The notes beneath the pieces were generated by a model. It had not been told where the DNA came from. It was given only the letters and a program-made list of their open reading frames with translations, and did not search any database. The translations under genes were made by a program, and so were the position numbers. From assembly GCA_928212115.1 (NCBI GenBank), contig CAKMRJ010001112.1, positions 409,797,981 through 409,861,980 on the forward strand: DNA of 64,000 nt, given 5' to 3'. Shown here piece after piece: positions 46,645 to 59,100 of this stretch (position 1 is the first letter of the stretch; every line of letters starts with the position of its first letter). The DNA is from Lactuca virosa (taxonomy: Eukaryota > Streptophyta > Magnoliopsida > Asterales > Asteraceae).

Positions 46645-49600
46645 ATGCCTCCTCGTAGATCGAACAGGTGCGCTACTCCAATAACTCCTAATCAAACTCC
46701 ACCTCCTCCTCCTCAATACAACCTAGCAGCTATTCAAGCTGCTGTGAATGCGGTTGTTACGGCAGCCCTAACACAATTCACCACTACCGGTACTAGCGGG
46801 AGTGGGACTAATGTGCCTCCCACTACAGTTGAAGATCCAGTGCGCTCTAGGGAGTGCTCATACAAGGACTTCACCAGCTGCAAACCCAGGAACTTCAATG
46901 GGACTGCCGGAATCATTGCCCTCTCGCAATGGTTCGAGAAGACGGAATCGATCTTTGAGATCTGTTCCTGTCCGGAAGGGAGCAAAGTAAAATGTGCTGC
47001 CTGCACCTTCGCGGACAGAGCCCTGACATGGTGGAATAGCCATGTCAAGTCACTAACTCTGATAGTGGCAAATGCCATGGGCTGGGAAGCTCTTAAGGAG
47101 CTCATGATCGAGGAATATTGCCTGAGGGGCGAAGTTCAAAAGCTTGAGCAGGAACTCTGGAGCCTAACCATGAAGGGCTCCGACATAGTCTCCTACACTG
47201 CCAGATTCAGCGATCTGGTAGCACTATGTCCGGGAATGGTTCCTTCTGAAGCGAAGAAGGTGGAGAGGTACATCTGGGGGCTGATGCCTCATTTCAGGGG
47301 AATGTCCTAGCTTCCAACCCCACTACCGTCGATAGTGCCAAGCGATTGGCACAACGGCTCATTGACCATGGGGTCCGTACCCCGTCAACAACAACAACCC
47401 TAGCCATCTCAGAACCCTCCAAAGCCGCTGACAACAAGCGGAAATTATGGGATGACAAGAAGAAGAACGCTGCGCAGAAAGATGCCAAAAACCAGTAGGT
47501 CGTAGCTGTTCATGCTGCAATAGCACCTACCGCTGCTGCGCCGGTGAAGCAGTATGATGGAATCTTGCCGAAGTGCAACAAATGCAACTTCCACCACAAC
47601 GGACCCTGCCAGGAAATGCAGTGCTCTAACTGCAACAGGAAGGGGCATACTGCCCGTTTCTACAAAGCTCTGGCAAGGCGAATCACCCAAGTCCCCGACG
47701 CTGGTGTGGGCGAGGCTTGCTACAGTTGTGGCGAAGTGGGCCACTACAAAAGGAACTGCCCGAAGGTAGGGAAGGCCGGCGGAGTGGGAAGAGTTTTGGC
47801 TATAGGCCACGAGGAAGCAGTTGCCGACCCCACAGTGGTCACTGGTACGTTTCTCCTCGATAACTCTTATGCATGCATACTGTTTGATAGTGGAGCGGAG
47901 AGGAGTTTCGTGAACCAGAAATTTGCTCACTTGCTTAAACAAAAATCACATGCACTTAAAGAACTATTCACTGTAGAAATGGCTAACGGGAAGACAGAAA
48001 ACACTAGCTGCATATACATAGGATGTACACTAACACTAGATACATTCATTTCCAATCCACCTCATGCCAGTCTCAATTAAAACTTTCGACGTCATAATCG
48101 GCATGGATTGGTTGAGTTCTCATCGTGCCGACATCATGTGTTACGAGAAGGCTGTTTGCCTTAATCTGCCGTCTAGCGAAACTCTAGTTATCTACGGCGA
48201 CAAACCCGGCACGAACCTTCGCATTATCTCTAGCAAACAAGCCCAGAAGTAACTACGAGAGGAATGTCGCACATTCCTTGCTCATGTTGTCGATATGAGC
48301 CAAGAGACGAAGGACATAAAGAACATCCAAGTGGTACACGATTTTCTCGACATCTTTCCTGAAGAACTGCCAGGATTACATCCACAACGTCAAGTCGAGT
48401 TCCGAATCGACTTAGTTCCAGGGGCTACCCCAGTAGCCAAATCGCCCTATCGTCTAGCACCAACTGAGATGCAGGAGCTATCCAGTCAACTTAACGAATT
48501 GCTTAGCAAGGGCTTCATAAGACCAAGTTTCTCACCATGGGGAGTACCGGTCTTGTTCGTCAAGAAGAAAGACGGATCGTTCCGTATGTGCATCGACTAC
48601 AGAGAACTTAACAAACTGACCGTCAAAAATCGTTACCCTCTGCCTCGCATAGACGATTTGTTCGACCAACTACAAGGGGCGAATTTCTTTTCAAAGATTG
48701 ACCTGAGATCCGGGTATCACCAGTTACGAGTGCTAGAGGAGGATGTCCCGAAGACAGCCTTCCGAACTCGTTATGGACACTACGAGTTTGTAGTGATGCC
48801 GTTCGGATTAACCAATGCGCCCGCAATATTCATGGATTTAATGAATAGGGTGTATCGTCCTTACTTGGATCAGTTTGTCATTGTCTTCATCGATGAAATA
48901 CTTATCTACTCTCGTAGTAGGGAGGAGCATAGTCAACATCTATGACATGTCTTAGAAACACTGCGATCAGAGAAGCTTTATGCGAAGTTCTCGAAATGCG
49001 AATTTTGGATCCGAAGAGTCGAATTCTTGGGGCACGTGGTTAGCGATGAGGGAATACACGTGGACCCTTACAAAAATCAAATCCATTGAGAACTGGTCAG
49101 CACCGAAGACGCCTACAGAAATTCGTCAAGTTTTAGGCCTCGCTGGCTACTATTGCAGGTTCATTCAGAACTTCTCTCGGATTTCGAAACTGCTTACAAC
49201 ATTGACCCAGAAGGGCGTAGCCTTTAACTGGGAAGAGAAGCAAGAGAAAGCGTTCCAAACGCTGAAGCGGGCCTTATGCACCACACCGATACTATCCCTC
49301 CCAGAAGGGATAGAAGACTTCGTGGTTTATTGCGATGCATCCAACCAGGGGCTCGGCTGTGTTCTGATGCAACGAGGTAAGGTCATCGCCTATGCCTCAA
49401 GACAGCTGAAGACACACGAGGTCAACTACACCACACGCGATCTTTAGTTAGGAGCAGTAGTGTTTGCTCTGAAGATCTGGAGACACTACTTGTATGGTAC
49501 AAAAAGCACTATCTTTACAGACCACAAAAGCCTACAACACATATTCAACCAGAAGGAGCTCAATATGAGACAAAGACGGTGGGTTGAGCTACTCAGTGAC

Positions 49601-51176
49601 TACAAATGCGAAATTCGTTATCATCTAGGAAAGGCCAACGTAGTAGCTGATGCCCTAAGTCGGAAAGAATACTGTGGTCGTAGAGTCAAATCATTGAATA
49701 TGAGTATCCATTCACGCTTGTCCACATAAATTAAGGAGGCTCAGCTCGAAGCCTTGAAACCTGAAAATGTGGCGGGTGAATCCCTAAGAGGGATGGATAA
49801 AAACTTGGAAGTCAAGGGTGACGTAGCCTTTTATCTCATGGATCGGATCTGGACACCGAAACATGGTGGTTTCAGAGACTTGGTCATGACCGAAGCGCAC
49901 AACACTCGTTATTCCGTCCACCCAGGTTCAGATAAGATGTATCTGGATCTTAAAAAGTTATACTGGTGGCCTAACATGAAAGCAAAGATTGCTACCTTCG
50001 TGAGTAAATGCCTTACTTGCACCAAGGTTAAGGTCGAATACCATAAACCATCAGGTTTACTCCAGCTCCCGGAGATACCTGAATGGAAGTGGGAGCGGAT
50101 CACGATGGACTTCATAACCAAGTTGCCCAAGACTACGGGTGGTCTCGATACCATCTGGGTGATCGTAGACAGGCTAACAAAGTCCTCACACTTCCTACCT
50201 ATCAAAGAGACTGACAAGATGGAGAAGCTAACGAGAACCTACATTAGGGAGATCGTACGACTGCATGGTGTTCCCATATCCATTATCTCTGATAGAGATA
50301 GTAGATTCACTTCGAGGTTATGGCAATCGCTACAAAGTTCCCTAAGAACTAGGCTGGACATGAGTACAACCTACCATCCACAAACCGATAGACAAAGTGA
50401 GAGGACTATTCAAACCTTGGAAGACATGTTGCGAGCCTGCGTGATAGACTTTGGGAAGGCATGGGATACTCATTTACCCCTTATCGAGTTCTCCTACAAC
50501 AATAGTTATCACACGAGCATAAAGGCTGCTCCATTTGAAGCCCACTATGGCCGTAAGTGCAGATCCCCTCTGTGCTAGGCTGAGATGGGCGACACGCAGT
50601 TAGCTAAAGGACGAGTTCCTGACAGCACTCTCACAGGTCCGGAAATCATTCGGGAAACGACAGAGAAGATCGTTCTGATTCGTGAACGATTGAAAGCCTC
50701 TAGAGACCGACAGAAAAGCTACGCAGACAAGAGAAGGAAACCGTTGGAATTCCAGGTGGGCGACCATGTTCTATTGAAGGTCTCACCCTGGAAGGGCTTG
50801 ATACGCTTCGGAAAGCGTGGAAAGCTAAATCCAAGATACGTAGGGCCTTTCGAGGTTCTCGCCAGAATCGACCCTGTAGCTTACAAGCTCAAGATACCTC
50901 GCGAACTCAGTAGCGTACATTCTATTTTTCCACGTCTCGAACTTGAAAAAGTGTCTATCCGACGAGACTCTTGTAATCCCACTCGACGAGATTGAGATCA
51001 ACGATAGCCTCAACTTCATGGAAGAACCAGTAGAGATCATGGACCGAGAGGTCAAGAAAACGAAGCAAAGCCGTATCCCGATAGTGAAGGTTCACTGGAA
51101 TGCCAAGCGAGGACCTGAATTCACTTGGGAGAGCGAGGATCAAATGAAACTGAAATATCCTCATCTTTTTGTTTAG
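46645..51176 (+). pseudogene. Element B gag-pol polyprotein, disrupted
   Basis: Gag starts MPPRRSNRCA. Three zinc-knuckle motifs lie at about 47571-47760; the middle one is damaged (CSNCNRKGHTARFY, last Cys replaced by Tyr). The protease has an intact DSGAERSF (about 47887). RT has GYHQLRV, but the catalytic box reads FIDE instead of FIDD (Glu codon 48895-48897). RNase H runs about 49290-49660. The integrase zinc region is about 49897-50040 and the DDE core follows (MDFITKLP, ISDRDSRF, ERTIQTLEDM). The chromodomain-like tail is about 51000-51170. In-frame stops: 47496-47498, 48250-48252, 48943-48945, 49445-49447, 49727-49729, 50576-50578. Frameshifts lie near 47290, 48045, 49070 and 50925. 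It cannot make a working polyprotein as read. Confidence 0.92.
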
Positions 51177-51230
51177 TTATTTGTAATAGCTTAATTGTTT
51201 AAACTCTAATTTCAGGACGAAATTCTCTCT

Positions 51231-51243
51231 AACGGGGGGATGA
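51231..51243 (+). other. Polypurine tract of element B
   Basis: AACGGGGGGATGA, directly before the 3' LTR at 51244 and identical to that of element A. Confidence 0.88.
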
Positions 51244-53645
51244 TGTGACAACCCGAAATTTCTATCTTGTACAGTCATTCAATTCAATCAAAGTCAGACT
51301 CGTTCCTGCTATCTTTTATCATTGTTTAGGGTTTGTTTGAGTGTTCTAAGCCTAGTACATTCAAGTTTTGGGTTTAGGGATGAGTTAAACTTAAGTTCAT
51401 TGTGTTGCATTCGAGCCAAAAACTCCATCAAGAGGAGTTTACGGCCGTAAACATGAGTGTACGGCCGTAAACTCAAGGTGGCCGTAAACTCATGCCCTTA
51501 TGTGTGATATTCTTTCACTTTTATTCATTTCTCACACTTCCACCTCAAGAACTCGATTTTTCTCTCAAGTATCATCAAGAACTTTTATCTTGATCTACAA
51601 TCTTGTAAGTAATCTTTCCATTTTCAAGTTGATATCCTTCTATATGTAGTGAAGATTCATGATTTCATCCATGAAATTACTTCTTTTGGTTAGATCTTCA
51701 AGTGTTCTTCATTTTCACCAAGAACACCAAGAACACCTACTAGTTCTTGGACCGTGAACCCCTCCCAAGCTTCAAAAACGTGAGTATATCTTCTATCTCC
51801 TAGTTAGGCTTGTTAAACTCTTGATTTCTAGTCTTTAATCATCATCTAATGCATGAACTCCAAGAGTTTACGGCCATGAGCATCTCCCTTGGCCGTAAAC
51901 CCTTGTTTAGTGCATATTTGGCCTCAAAATCATGTTATACTCCAACACAAGATCATGGACACTTAGAGGATGCAAGATAGAGCCTTGGACGACACTTTTT
52001 GACAAGTTCTTCAAGGAGTGTACGACCGTAAACTCCATGGACGTACAGACCTGGCCGTACACACACTTGAACGTACACTCTAGGGCCGTATACTCCTTTA
52101 GGCCGTAAACACAATGGCCGTAAACTCCATTGTGTGGCCGTAAACCCCTTAGATGCAATCCTTTGTGATTGTAACACTTCCATATAAGTGTTTTCTAGTT
52201 CCTAAGGTGAATCTCTATCATGATTAGTTGCTTAACACTAATTATATACATATATGTGACATTATATGCTTATTAGGATCCGTTGTGCTCAAGGCTTCAC
52301 TTGACACTTAGCATCCTACAAACCGATCTTACACTCGTATCACTCACTGCAAGTGAGTTCATACCCCTTAACTTACCTTTTAAATGATTTTAAATTCTTT
52401 TATGGGGGGGGGGAATACAAGTAGAAACATTATAGTTATTATATCAATCACATGTGATTAATAACTATCAAACAGATAGATTTCTTATACTTCAAACTGT
52501 GTTTTCAAACAAATTGCTCAAATCGTTTTACAAACTCTTTTATATGCAAAACCCTTTATCAAACTCTTTTAAACTTATACTTTTTCAAATCATGTCTATA
52601 TGTATATAGTTATATAAGTAGGATTGAAAGGACTTAGGGCTGATAACTCGCCTTATTTCCTGTTCCTTATTTGGTTGTGGACTTAGGGTATCGGGTTGTT
52701 TGTTCGAAGTTAGTTTGAATCTTAGTTATATATTATGTATATGTATATAGATATAAAAGTTTTTCTTCCAGTTCAATACCTTTGGGTAGCAAAGGTGTAC
52801 AAACATGTTCATTCATACAAACAACATTTCTAGTAAACTATAATAGGTATAGTTTAGGAAGTCACTACTTACTATTACTAGAACAATGAAACATACAAGA
52901 GTCAGTTCATACATGAGTCAGTTCAAACATACTATAACGAGTGACAATACTCACTATAAAGAGAAACAATACATACTATAACGAGAAACAATACATACTA
53001 CACACTATACACTAGAGAACATACTATATACTAGACAGAGAGAACATACTATACAAATACAAGAATACTATAACATTAATGTGAGATACTACTTCATGGC
53101 TCGGCAATATACTGCTGCGTCACGTTTTGTACCCAGAGTCTCCTGGATGGAGAGCGTGAATTTGTGTATAGATCTATACGGGACTGACCATCCTACACCT
53201 TGCTGCTAGCTACAGTGGGACCTGCAGGTCTACGGGTGACGAATGTCATATCATTTCGACGTCTCGAACGTCGTGTTATACTAGTCGATCAAGCATGGTT
53301 ACAATCTTATCACATTTTACCTTAATTAAACAAACAAGTTTAAGGTAGTTAGTACATTGGTAGTTACTTAGATAAAACTACAGTACATCTTTATTTTTCC
53401 CATTTCATTCACATTGTGATCTTCTCACATAAACGGAAATGAAAACTATATTTTGGTAATGATAGTCATACTTTGGGAAAATACTCACTTTTACAAAAGA
53501 ACAAACATAAAGAACTGTTGGGTCTTGGTAGAAGACTACTTTAGTAGAAAATATAGGATTTTCTAGGAAGTTTACAAACATTTACATCAAACACATACAA
53601 ACTTTTACATCAAACATTTACAAACACTTTCTTCAAACTTATACA
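51244..53645 (+). repeat. 3' LTR of element B, truncated
   Basis: Begins TGTGACAACCCG and matches the 5' LTR up to CTTCAAACTTATACAA (44571-44586 in the 5' copy). The last roughly 316 bp present in the 5' LTR, including the TGTGACA end, are missing. The perfect palindrome GTTTACGGCCGTAAAC is at 51437-51452 and the GGCCGTAAAC cluster at about 51870-52145. Confidence 0.9.
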
Positions 53646-53723
53646 AGGGTTTATGTACAATCTCCCCATTTTTGTTCTTTCGAAGAGAATAAACTCCCAA
53701 GGGTTTATGTACAATCTCCCCAT
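53644..53723. repeat. 26-bp direct repeat at the truncation junction
   Basis: Bases 53644-53669 and 53698-53723 are identical. The second copy belongs to the minus-strand pseudogene; the first abuts the broken LTR and shares its last three bases (CAA) with it. This looks like filler copied from nearby DNA during break repair. Confidence 0.75.
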
Positions 53724-54506
53724 CAACATAATCTTTGAGATTAATCTTTCCTTTCAGCATTGATTGAGGAACCTTAGAAATCCTATTAACAACCATTGCT
53801 AGCTTGATATGAGTGACTGCTAGGCAATCATAGTAGTTATGTATGAATACATTGATATGAGCGAACCCTATAAGGAAATCATCCTTGTTGTTTTCTTGAA
53901 GCTTCGACACATCAACAACACTTAGAATCTTTGTCACATTGATCAGGTCATTCAAGTTCATCAGAGGGAAGTCTGCAATCGAGAAGTCACATACTACATT
54001 ATTTGCTCTTGTGACATCCCCAAATTAACGGCCAGAAAAGACCGGTTTAATTTATGTTTTTGACATAATTTCAGAGTAATCATTTGATTAAAAGTGTTGC
54101 GGAATTTATTCCCAGAAAAACATAATAAATATGTTATCAAATCATTTCCGAAGAAATGTATTTTATTCACTTAAACCATTGGGATGTCATTGTCAATACA
54201 AAAACATAAGCATAAACAAAACTTACATTCATTTACACTAGTGATCTACTTCTCTTTTAATCTCTCAGTGTAAAGCAACTTCGTATCGATACCTGTGATA
54301 CAAATAAACTGAGTGGGTCAGGCTTGGGAGCCTGGTGAGCATATAGGGTTTTCAACCCACAATAAATAATAAACTTATTAAGTTCTCAATCAATAAATTT
54401 ATTAATTTCATCAACCAAAATAACCCTAATTACCCATTCCCATTATCCTCACTTTACGTCCCTAAGACAACTATCATAAGGGACCTAGCCTAAGGATTAT
54501 CACTAG

Positions 54507-55160
54507 GGGTGACAACATTGCTTTGGGGGTTCCTCAGCAAGTTATGTCAAATAAAACAAACATCGGGGTGACAACATTGCTTTCCCTCTGCAAGTTATGT
54601 CAAACAAGACATCCTAACATAAAACAACTAACAAGGTGACAACATTGCTTTCCTTCAGCAATTTATGTCAAATAGGCACGAAGTTACATCGTCGCCATGT
54701 GCTAGTCCATAGCTCTTATTCATCGACGGTATTTCCCACGGGAGTTCCCCCCCCCCCCCCCCGCAATACATGTCAATGAGTTTTCCATATACTAAGTCCA
54801 TAGCTCTTATTCATTGACGGTATTTCCCACGGGTGTTCCCCCCCCTCCCCGCAATACATGTCAATGGGTTTTCCATACAGCTGATGAACATACTTAAGGG
54901 GTTTCCCCAGCCTTACATGCCCTAAAGGCACTCATGAGGGGAATAGAGTACAGCGAATGAACACTTAAGTCCATTAACACCTACTGGTTACGAGCCTGCT
55001 AGTGTTCCACAGACCGTCAAAACAGTCCATGGTTGTCATCCATACTCTGCTGAATGAACACTCAAGTCCATTAGCACCTACAGGTTGCGAGCCTGCTAGT
55101 GTTCCGTAGACCGTCTAGAACAGTCCATGGTTGTCATCCCTACTCTGCTGAATGATGGGG
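54507..55160. repeat. Nested tandem duplications in the solo LTR
   Basis: Three sets: GGTGACAACATTGCTTT with following text in three units (54507-54680); a roughly 92-bp unit with TAGCTCTTATTCAT(C/T)GACGG twice (54706-54880), each with a C-run; and a roughly 104-bp unit with GAGCCTGCTAGTGTTCC twice (54955-55160), plus a decayed third copy at about 55500-55610. Confidence 0.8.
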
Positions 55161-56122
55161 GTCAACATTGGGTAAGGGCTTTTCTCATATTGCACCACTC
55201 ACGCCAACATCTGGGTAAAAGCTTTTCCCATATTTCACCACTCACTCTCAACTCATAATCTATATCACTGATCATCTCATCTATCCAACTCACCTTTCAT
55301 CACACACCCACTATTTAACTCATGATCTATATCACTAAATCATGAAGCTTGTCCGATCACTTCATAAAAGAACAAAGACTCCAAAGTTCTTCCAAATAAA
55401 AGTATAGGGAAAATACTGATAAAGTACTCCCGTACGCTCCCGTACCCCGACACGTAATAGTGTCAAAAGGAAGAACTAATGGATGAACACATAGTTCAAA
55501 AATACCTAATGAACATATAGTTTAAACATACGTACCGATTACAAGTCTACTAACGTTCCACTGGGCTATCTAAAATAGTCTGTGGCCGTTGTCTATACTC
55601 TGCTAGATGACTAGATCATCTTAAACATCGATACCTCTCATCACTTTTATTTCATCACACATCATCTAATTCATCTACCCATGTTTTACCCAACATATTT
55701 GTAGATAAAATATATATATACATTTTAAAATTTGTATAAAACATCAATTCAACAGTCACCTCAAATAAACAATTAATATATTTACACATAACACGTATTT
55801 TAAGGTAAATACTTCATATCTATGTGTAATGTGAAAGTGACTATACACTCACCTGATTTAATGAAAATCGGGCAGCAATTCGTTTCCTAAAACGATCGCT
55901 TCTAAATAAAACCGTGAGTTTTATTGAGAAACCGGGCTCTACGAAGGGTCGGGCTTCGAAACCGAAAAGATAAATTTTTCGGGCCTTCGGGCACTCCAGG
56001 ACGTGTTCCGGGCGTTGGAAATGATCTCGGGGCATCGGGGGAAGTCAAAATAGCTAAAATATTGAAAAATGGGTGAAAAATGACAAATTTGGAATTTCCC
56101 CCGGAAGATCTCGCATGGCTTC

Positions 56123-56130
56123 TATTTATA
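56123..56130 (-). promoter_or_regulatory. TATA box of the solo LTR
   Basis: Minus-strand CCCCTATAAATAGAAGCC, a consensus plant TATA box about 1.06 kb into the LTR. The flanking 250 bp are the most GC-rich of the LTR. Confidence 0.7.
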
Positions 56131-59100
56131 GGGGTGAGCTTGCGAGGGTTCGGCCGAGAAGAAGGAGTCAGCGAAGGCAGGTGGCATCCGCGGAGCGAGG
56201 CCAGGTGGCGGGTGCGAGCTTCGGACACGTGGCGCCTTCGGATTGGGCCAGCGAAGCTCGGATGATGAATCAGAAGCGAGCGCGTCGGAAGATCATTGGA
56301 CCGCACCCTCGGTCAAATCAGCAAGCGACACGCGTGTTGCGCACGGGCTATGCATGCGAGGATCACGTGGCCAGCACCATTCCTTGCGATTTTTCTCGAA
56401 AATTGTGCCCATTCTTGTAAAATCCATAACTTTCTCATACGGGCTCCGTTTTTGACGTTATTTATATGGACGCGTAGGTAAAATTAAGCTCTACAACTTT
56501 CGTTTAGACTTCGTCGGCTAATTTTGACTTTGATTTTTATATTATTATTTTTAACAGACCAGGACACGAAATCCGTTAAAAATTCATAACTTCTTCATCC
56601 CACGTCCGTTTTCGTCAGACTTTTTACCGTTGTGCTACTAATGATGAGACCTTCGATTCTCATTTAGGTCGTGTCGGCTAAAAATCACTCGATCTAAAAT
56701 TCGAGTTTTTAGCTGTCTACTGCTAAGCTGAAACTTCGAAAAATCATAACTTCCTCATACGAAGTCAGATTTTGGCGTTCTTTTTATCGAACTTCTCGGC
56801 TTAACGAACACTACGAGTTTCGTTTAGATCACTAAGGCTAAAAAGTAGTTTATCAAAAACTCACTTTTTACGACATTCAGCACCGAGCCGGTTTTGTCGT
56901 GAAACTTCGACATGTCATAACTTCTTCGTTACAACTCGGATTTCGGCATTCTTTATATATCCGTAATCCTTGTCACGCCCACTACAAGTTTCTTAATAGA
57001 TATCGGATTTGTCTAATATTTAATTTTGACGCTCATTTTTATTCTTAATTATTTAAACCCTAATAATTAAGCATAGAACACATAATTTTCATATATTCAC
57101 ATAATTCCTTTTCATTTCTTCTAAATGAGTTACAAAGGTTAACCTAGACCATTATGTCAATATTAATGCCTAGCCTAGAAACACGGGCGTTACAGCTCTG
57201 ACCATAAAATAACGAAAATTCTACAATAAACCTTCGAACAGACTCTCTCTAGAAATGTTCATCACTTTGACAATCTTTACTGAAGACCAAACTTCCTCTT
57301 CTTTCTTCCCTAAGACTGCATGAAATCGCATTTTTAGACTCTTATACTCTTCTTTGTCTTTGAACCTAATCAACCAAGTTGTACTGCGCAGAAACAAACA
57401 TCATATGATTTATCGGAAAAACCAATTGATTAAAGTCAGAGCTTTCAATCTCATAACTCTTCTTTGGAATTTTTCCAAAATTATGCATCTTCCCTGATAA
57501 AACGACTTGTTCAATTGTTTCATAACACCAGTGTTTATTGTGATCACCCTTGTTTAAACCTGGTGGATCATTTTGTCGTTGCCTCATAATGTTGTTAATC
57601 TGTCGTTGCCTTTCAATTTCCATCTCCAAATTCTTCTTTTTCTCTTCTTTAGAAGGATTAATTTCAATGCCTTTCCCTTTGTCTCCCTTAACATCTTTTG
57701 AAAGAGGTGGTTTCAAACTTGAGCCTCCAACACTTTTCCAATAACAATCCCTTTCGCTATTGGTCTTGATTTTGTAGTTGTAGAAGTGGTTGTTAACGAA
57801 ACTAGAAGTGATGTGGGAATTTGAGTCGCCATCACCATCCCTACAAATGCACCCTTATCAGTATCTTTGAAAGGGCCAACGCATTTTTCTCCCCCTTGCA
57901 CCATATGTTTCGCAGGAGGGGCATTTTTTGGCAATAGAAGCACCAACTTAAGAATGGGATCAAGCTCTGCCTTGATATTCGATTTAATAAAATAAATCAT
58001 CTTCGAGATAGATTCCTGAGAGACAGATGATTGTTGATAAAGATTAAGCTTCGAAATAGATTCTTTTAAACTACTCATAAATTCCTCTAGCTTTTCAAAC
58101 ACTTTAGAATCTTGTTTTGTTTTTGCATCAAGCTTGGTTGAGTACCATGTGTTATACTCCACAAGTTTCATTATGGCATCAGCAATGACATCAACCTTGC
58201 CATGAAGAATTGAATAATTCTTTTCTATCTTCTCCACGTATTTCATCATTTCCGACTTAAGCTCTGCCACCTTGAGGTTTACAGATTCCTCCAACTTCTT
58301 GACTTGCTTAACAAAAATTTCATGACGTTCTTTTGCAATATCACAAAGTTTTTTAACCTCATATTCAAAATTTTGAGCATGATGCTTTAAACGTTCATCA
58401 TGTTGTTGCTCAATTTGCTCCGTAGAAAGCTTAAGGAGATTCTCCTGAGACTTGAGCATAATATCCAATTGAACCCCATAAAAAGAGTTTCGTCCTCCTG
58501 TATCAGCTTGAATTTGTAACAACGAATTAAGCTTGTGATTGAGAATCTTAAACTGTTTTACTGACATGAGTATATTATCAGGAATATTGTGTTCTTCAGG
58601 ATCGAACTATATTTCTGCAAAAGAAAACCATGACATCATCATTATCATAATCATCTTCTTGAACAACCCTTTCTCTTTCTGTGGACTGCGAAGATAAAAG
58701 AGTTGTGATTGGTTCATGCATGATGTTGGAGAATGTTGGTAAAATAGTAGAAGCAGGAAGTGAAGATGGTATTGGAGAAGAGAATGGTGGTCATGAAGTC
58801 GAGGTATCAATGAATGTGGTTTCGATGGTAGAAGAGAGAAAAAGTGTTCTAGGAACAGTAGAGGTTTCAATATAAGAAGTACCAAGGGCTTCGTTATGCA
58901 TCATCCCTTCACCCATAGTGACATTTGTGTCCATATCAGATATGTCCACATGGATGCCTTAGGTTTGAACCTCCTCTGTAACGGACTCAATTCGTGAAAC
59001 CTCGGGTGGTATGACAATTGCCTTCGCATGGATGGAAGTAGATGGAGATTCACTCAAATTGGTGGTTGTATCCGTATTAGATACGTGTACATGGCCACCA

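Larger units (their letters stand above)
34626..53645 (+). mobile_element. Ty3/Gypsy chromovirus-type element B with nested Copia insertion
   Basis: Order: 5' LTR (split), iMet primer site, long leader with an extra reading frame, gag-pol, polypurine tract, 3' LTR truncated at 53645. Without the nested Copia element it would be about 11.4 kb. Both LTRs begin TGTGACAACCCGAAATTTC. The coding region parallels element A closely. Because the 3' LTR end is lost, the right target duplicate cannot be seen. Confidence 0.93.
54010..57194 (-). mobile_element. Solo LTR, 3185 bp, TSD GCTCT
   Basis: Plus-strand ends are TGTGACATCCCC and GGGCGTTACA. On the minus strand it therefore begins TGTAACGCCC and ends GGGGATGTCACA, as expected for a Gypsy LTR. 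Target duplicates GCTCT lie at 54005-54009 and 57195-57199. A minus-strand TATA box at 56123-56130 sets the orientation. Upstream of it are four degenerate modules (about 56397-56532, 56575-56690, 56737-56847, 56909-57022) holding ATAACTTCCTCATACG-like text. Downstream are tandem duplications. No internal coding domain or second LTR is present. Confidence 0.88.

Noticed and set aside
53605..53961. 118-codon minus-strand frame as a complete gene
   Set aside because: Its last codons run into the broken LTR of element B and its start is inside a longer coding piece. It is only the end fragment of the split pseudogene.
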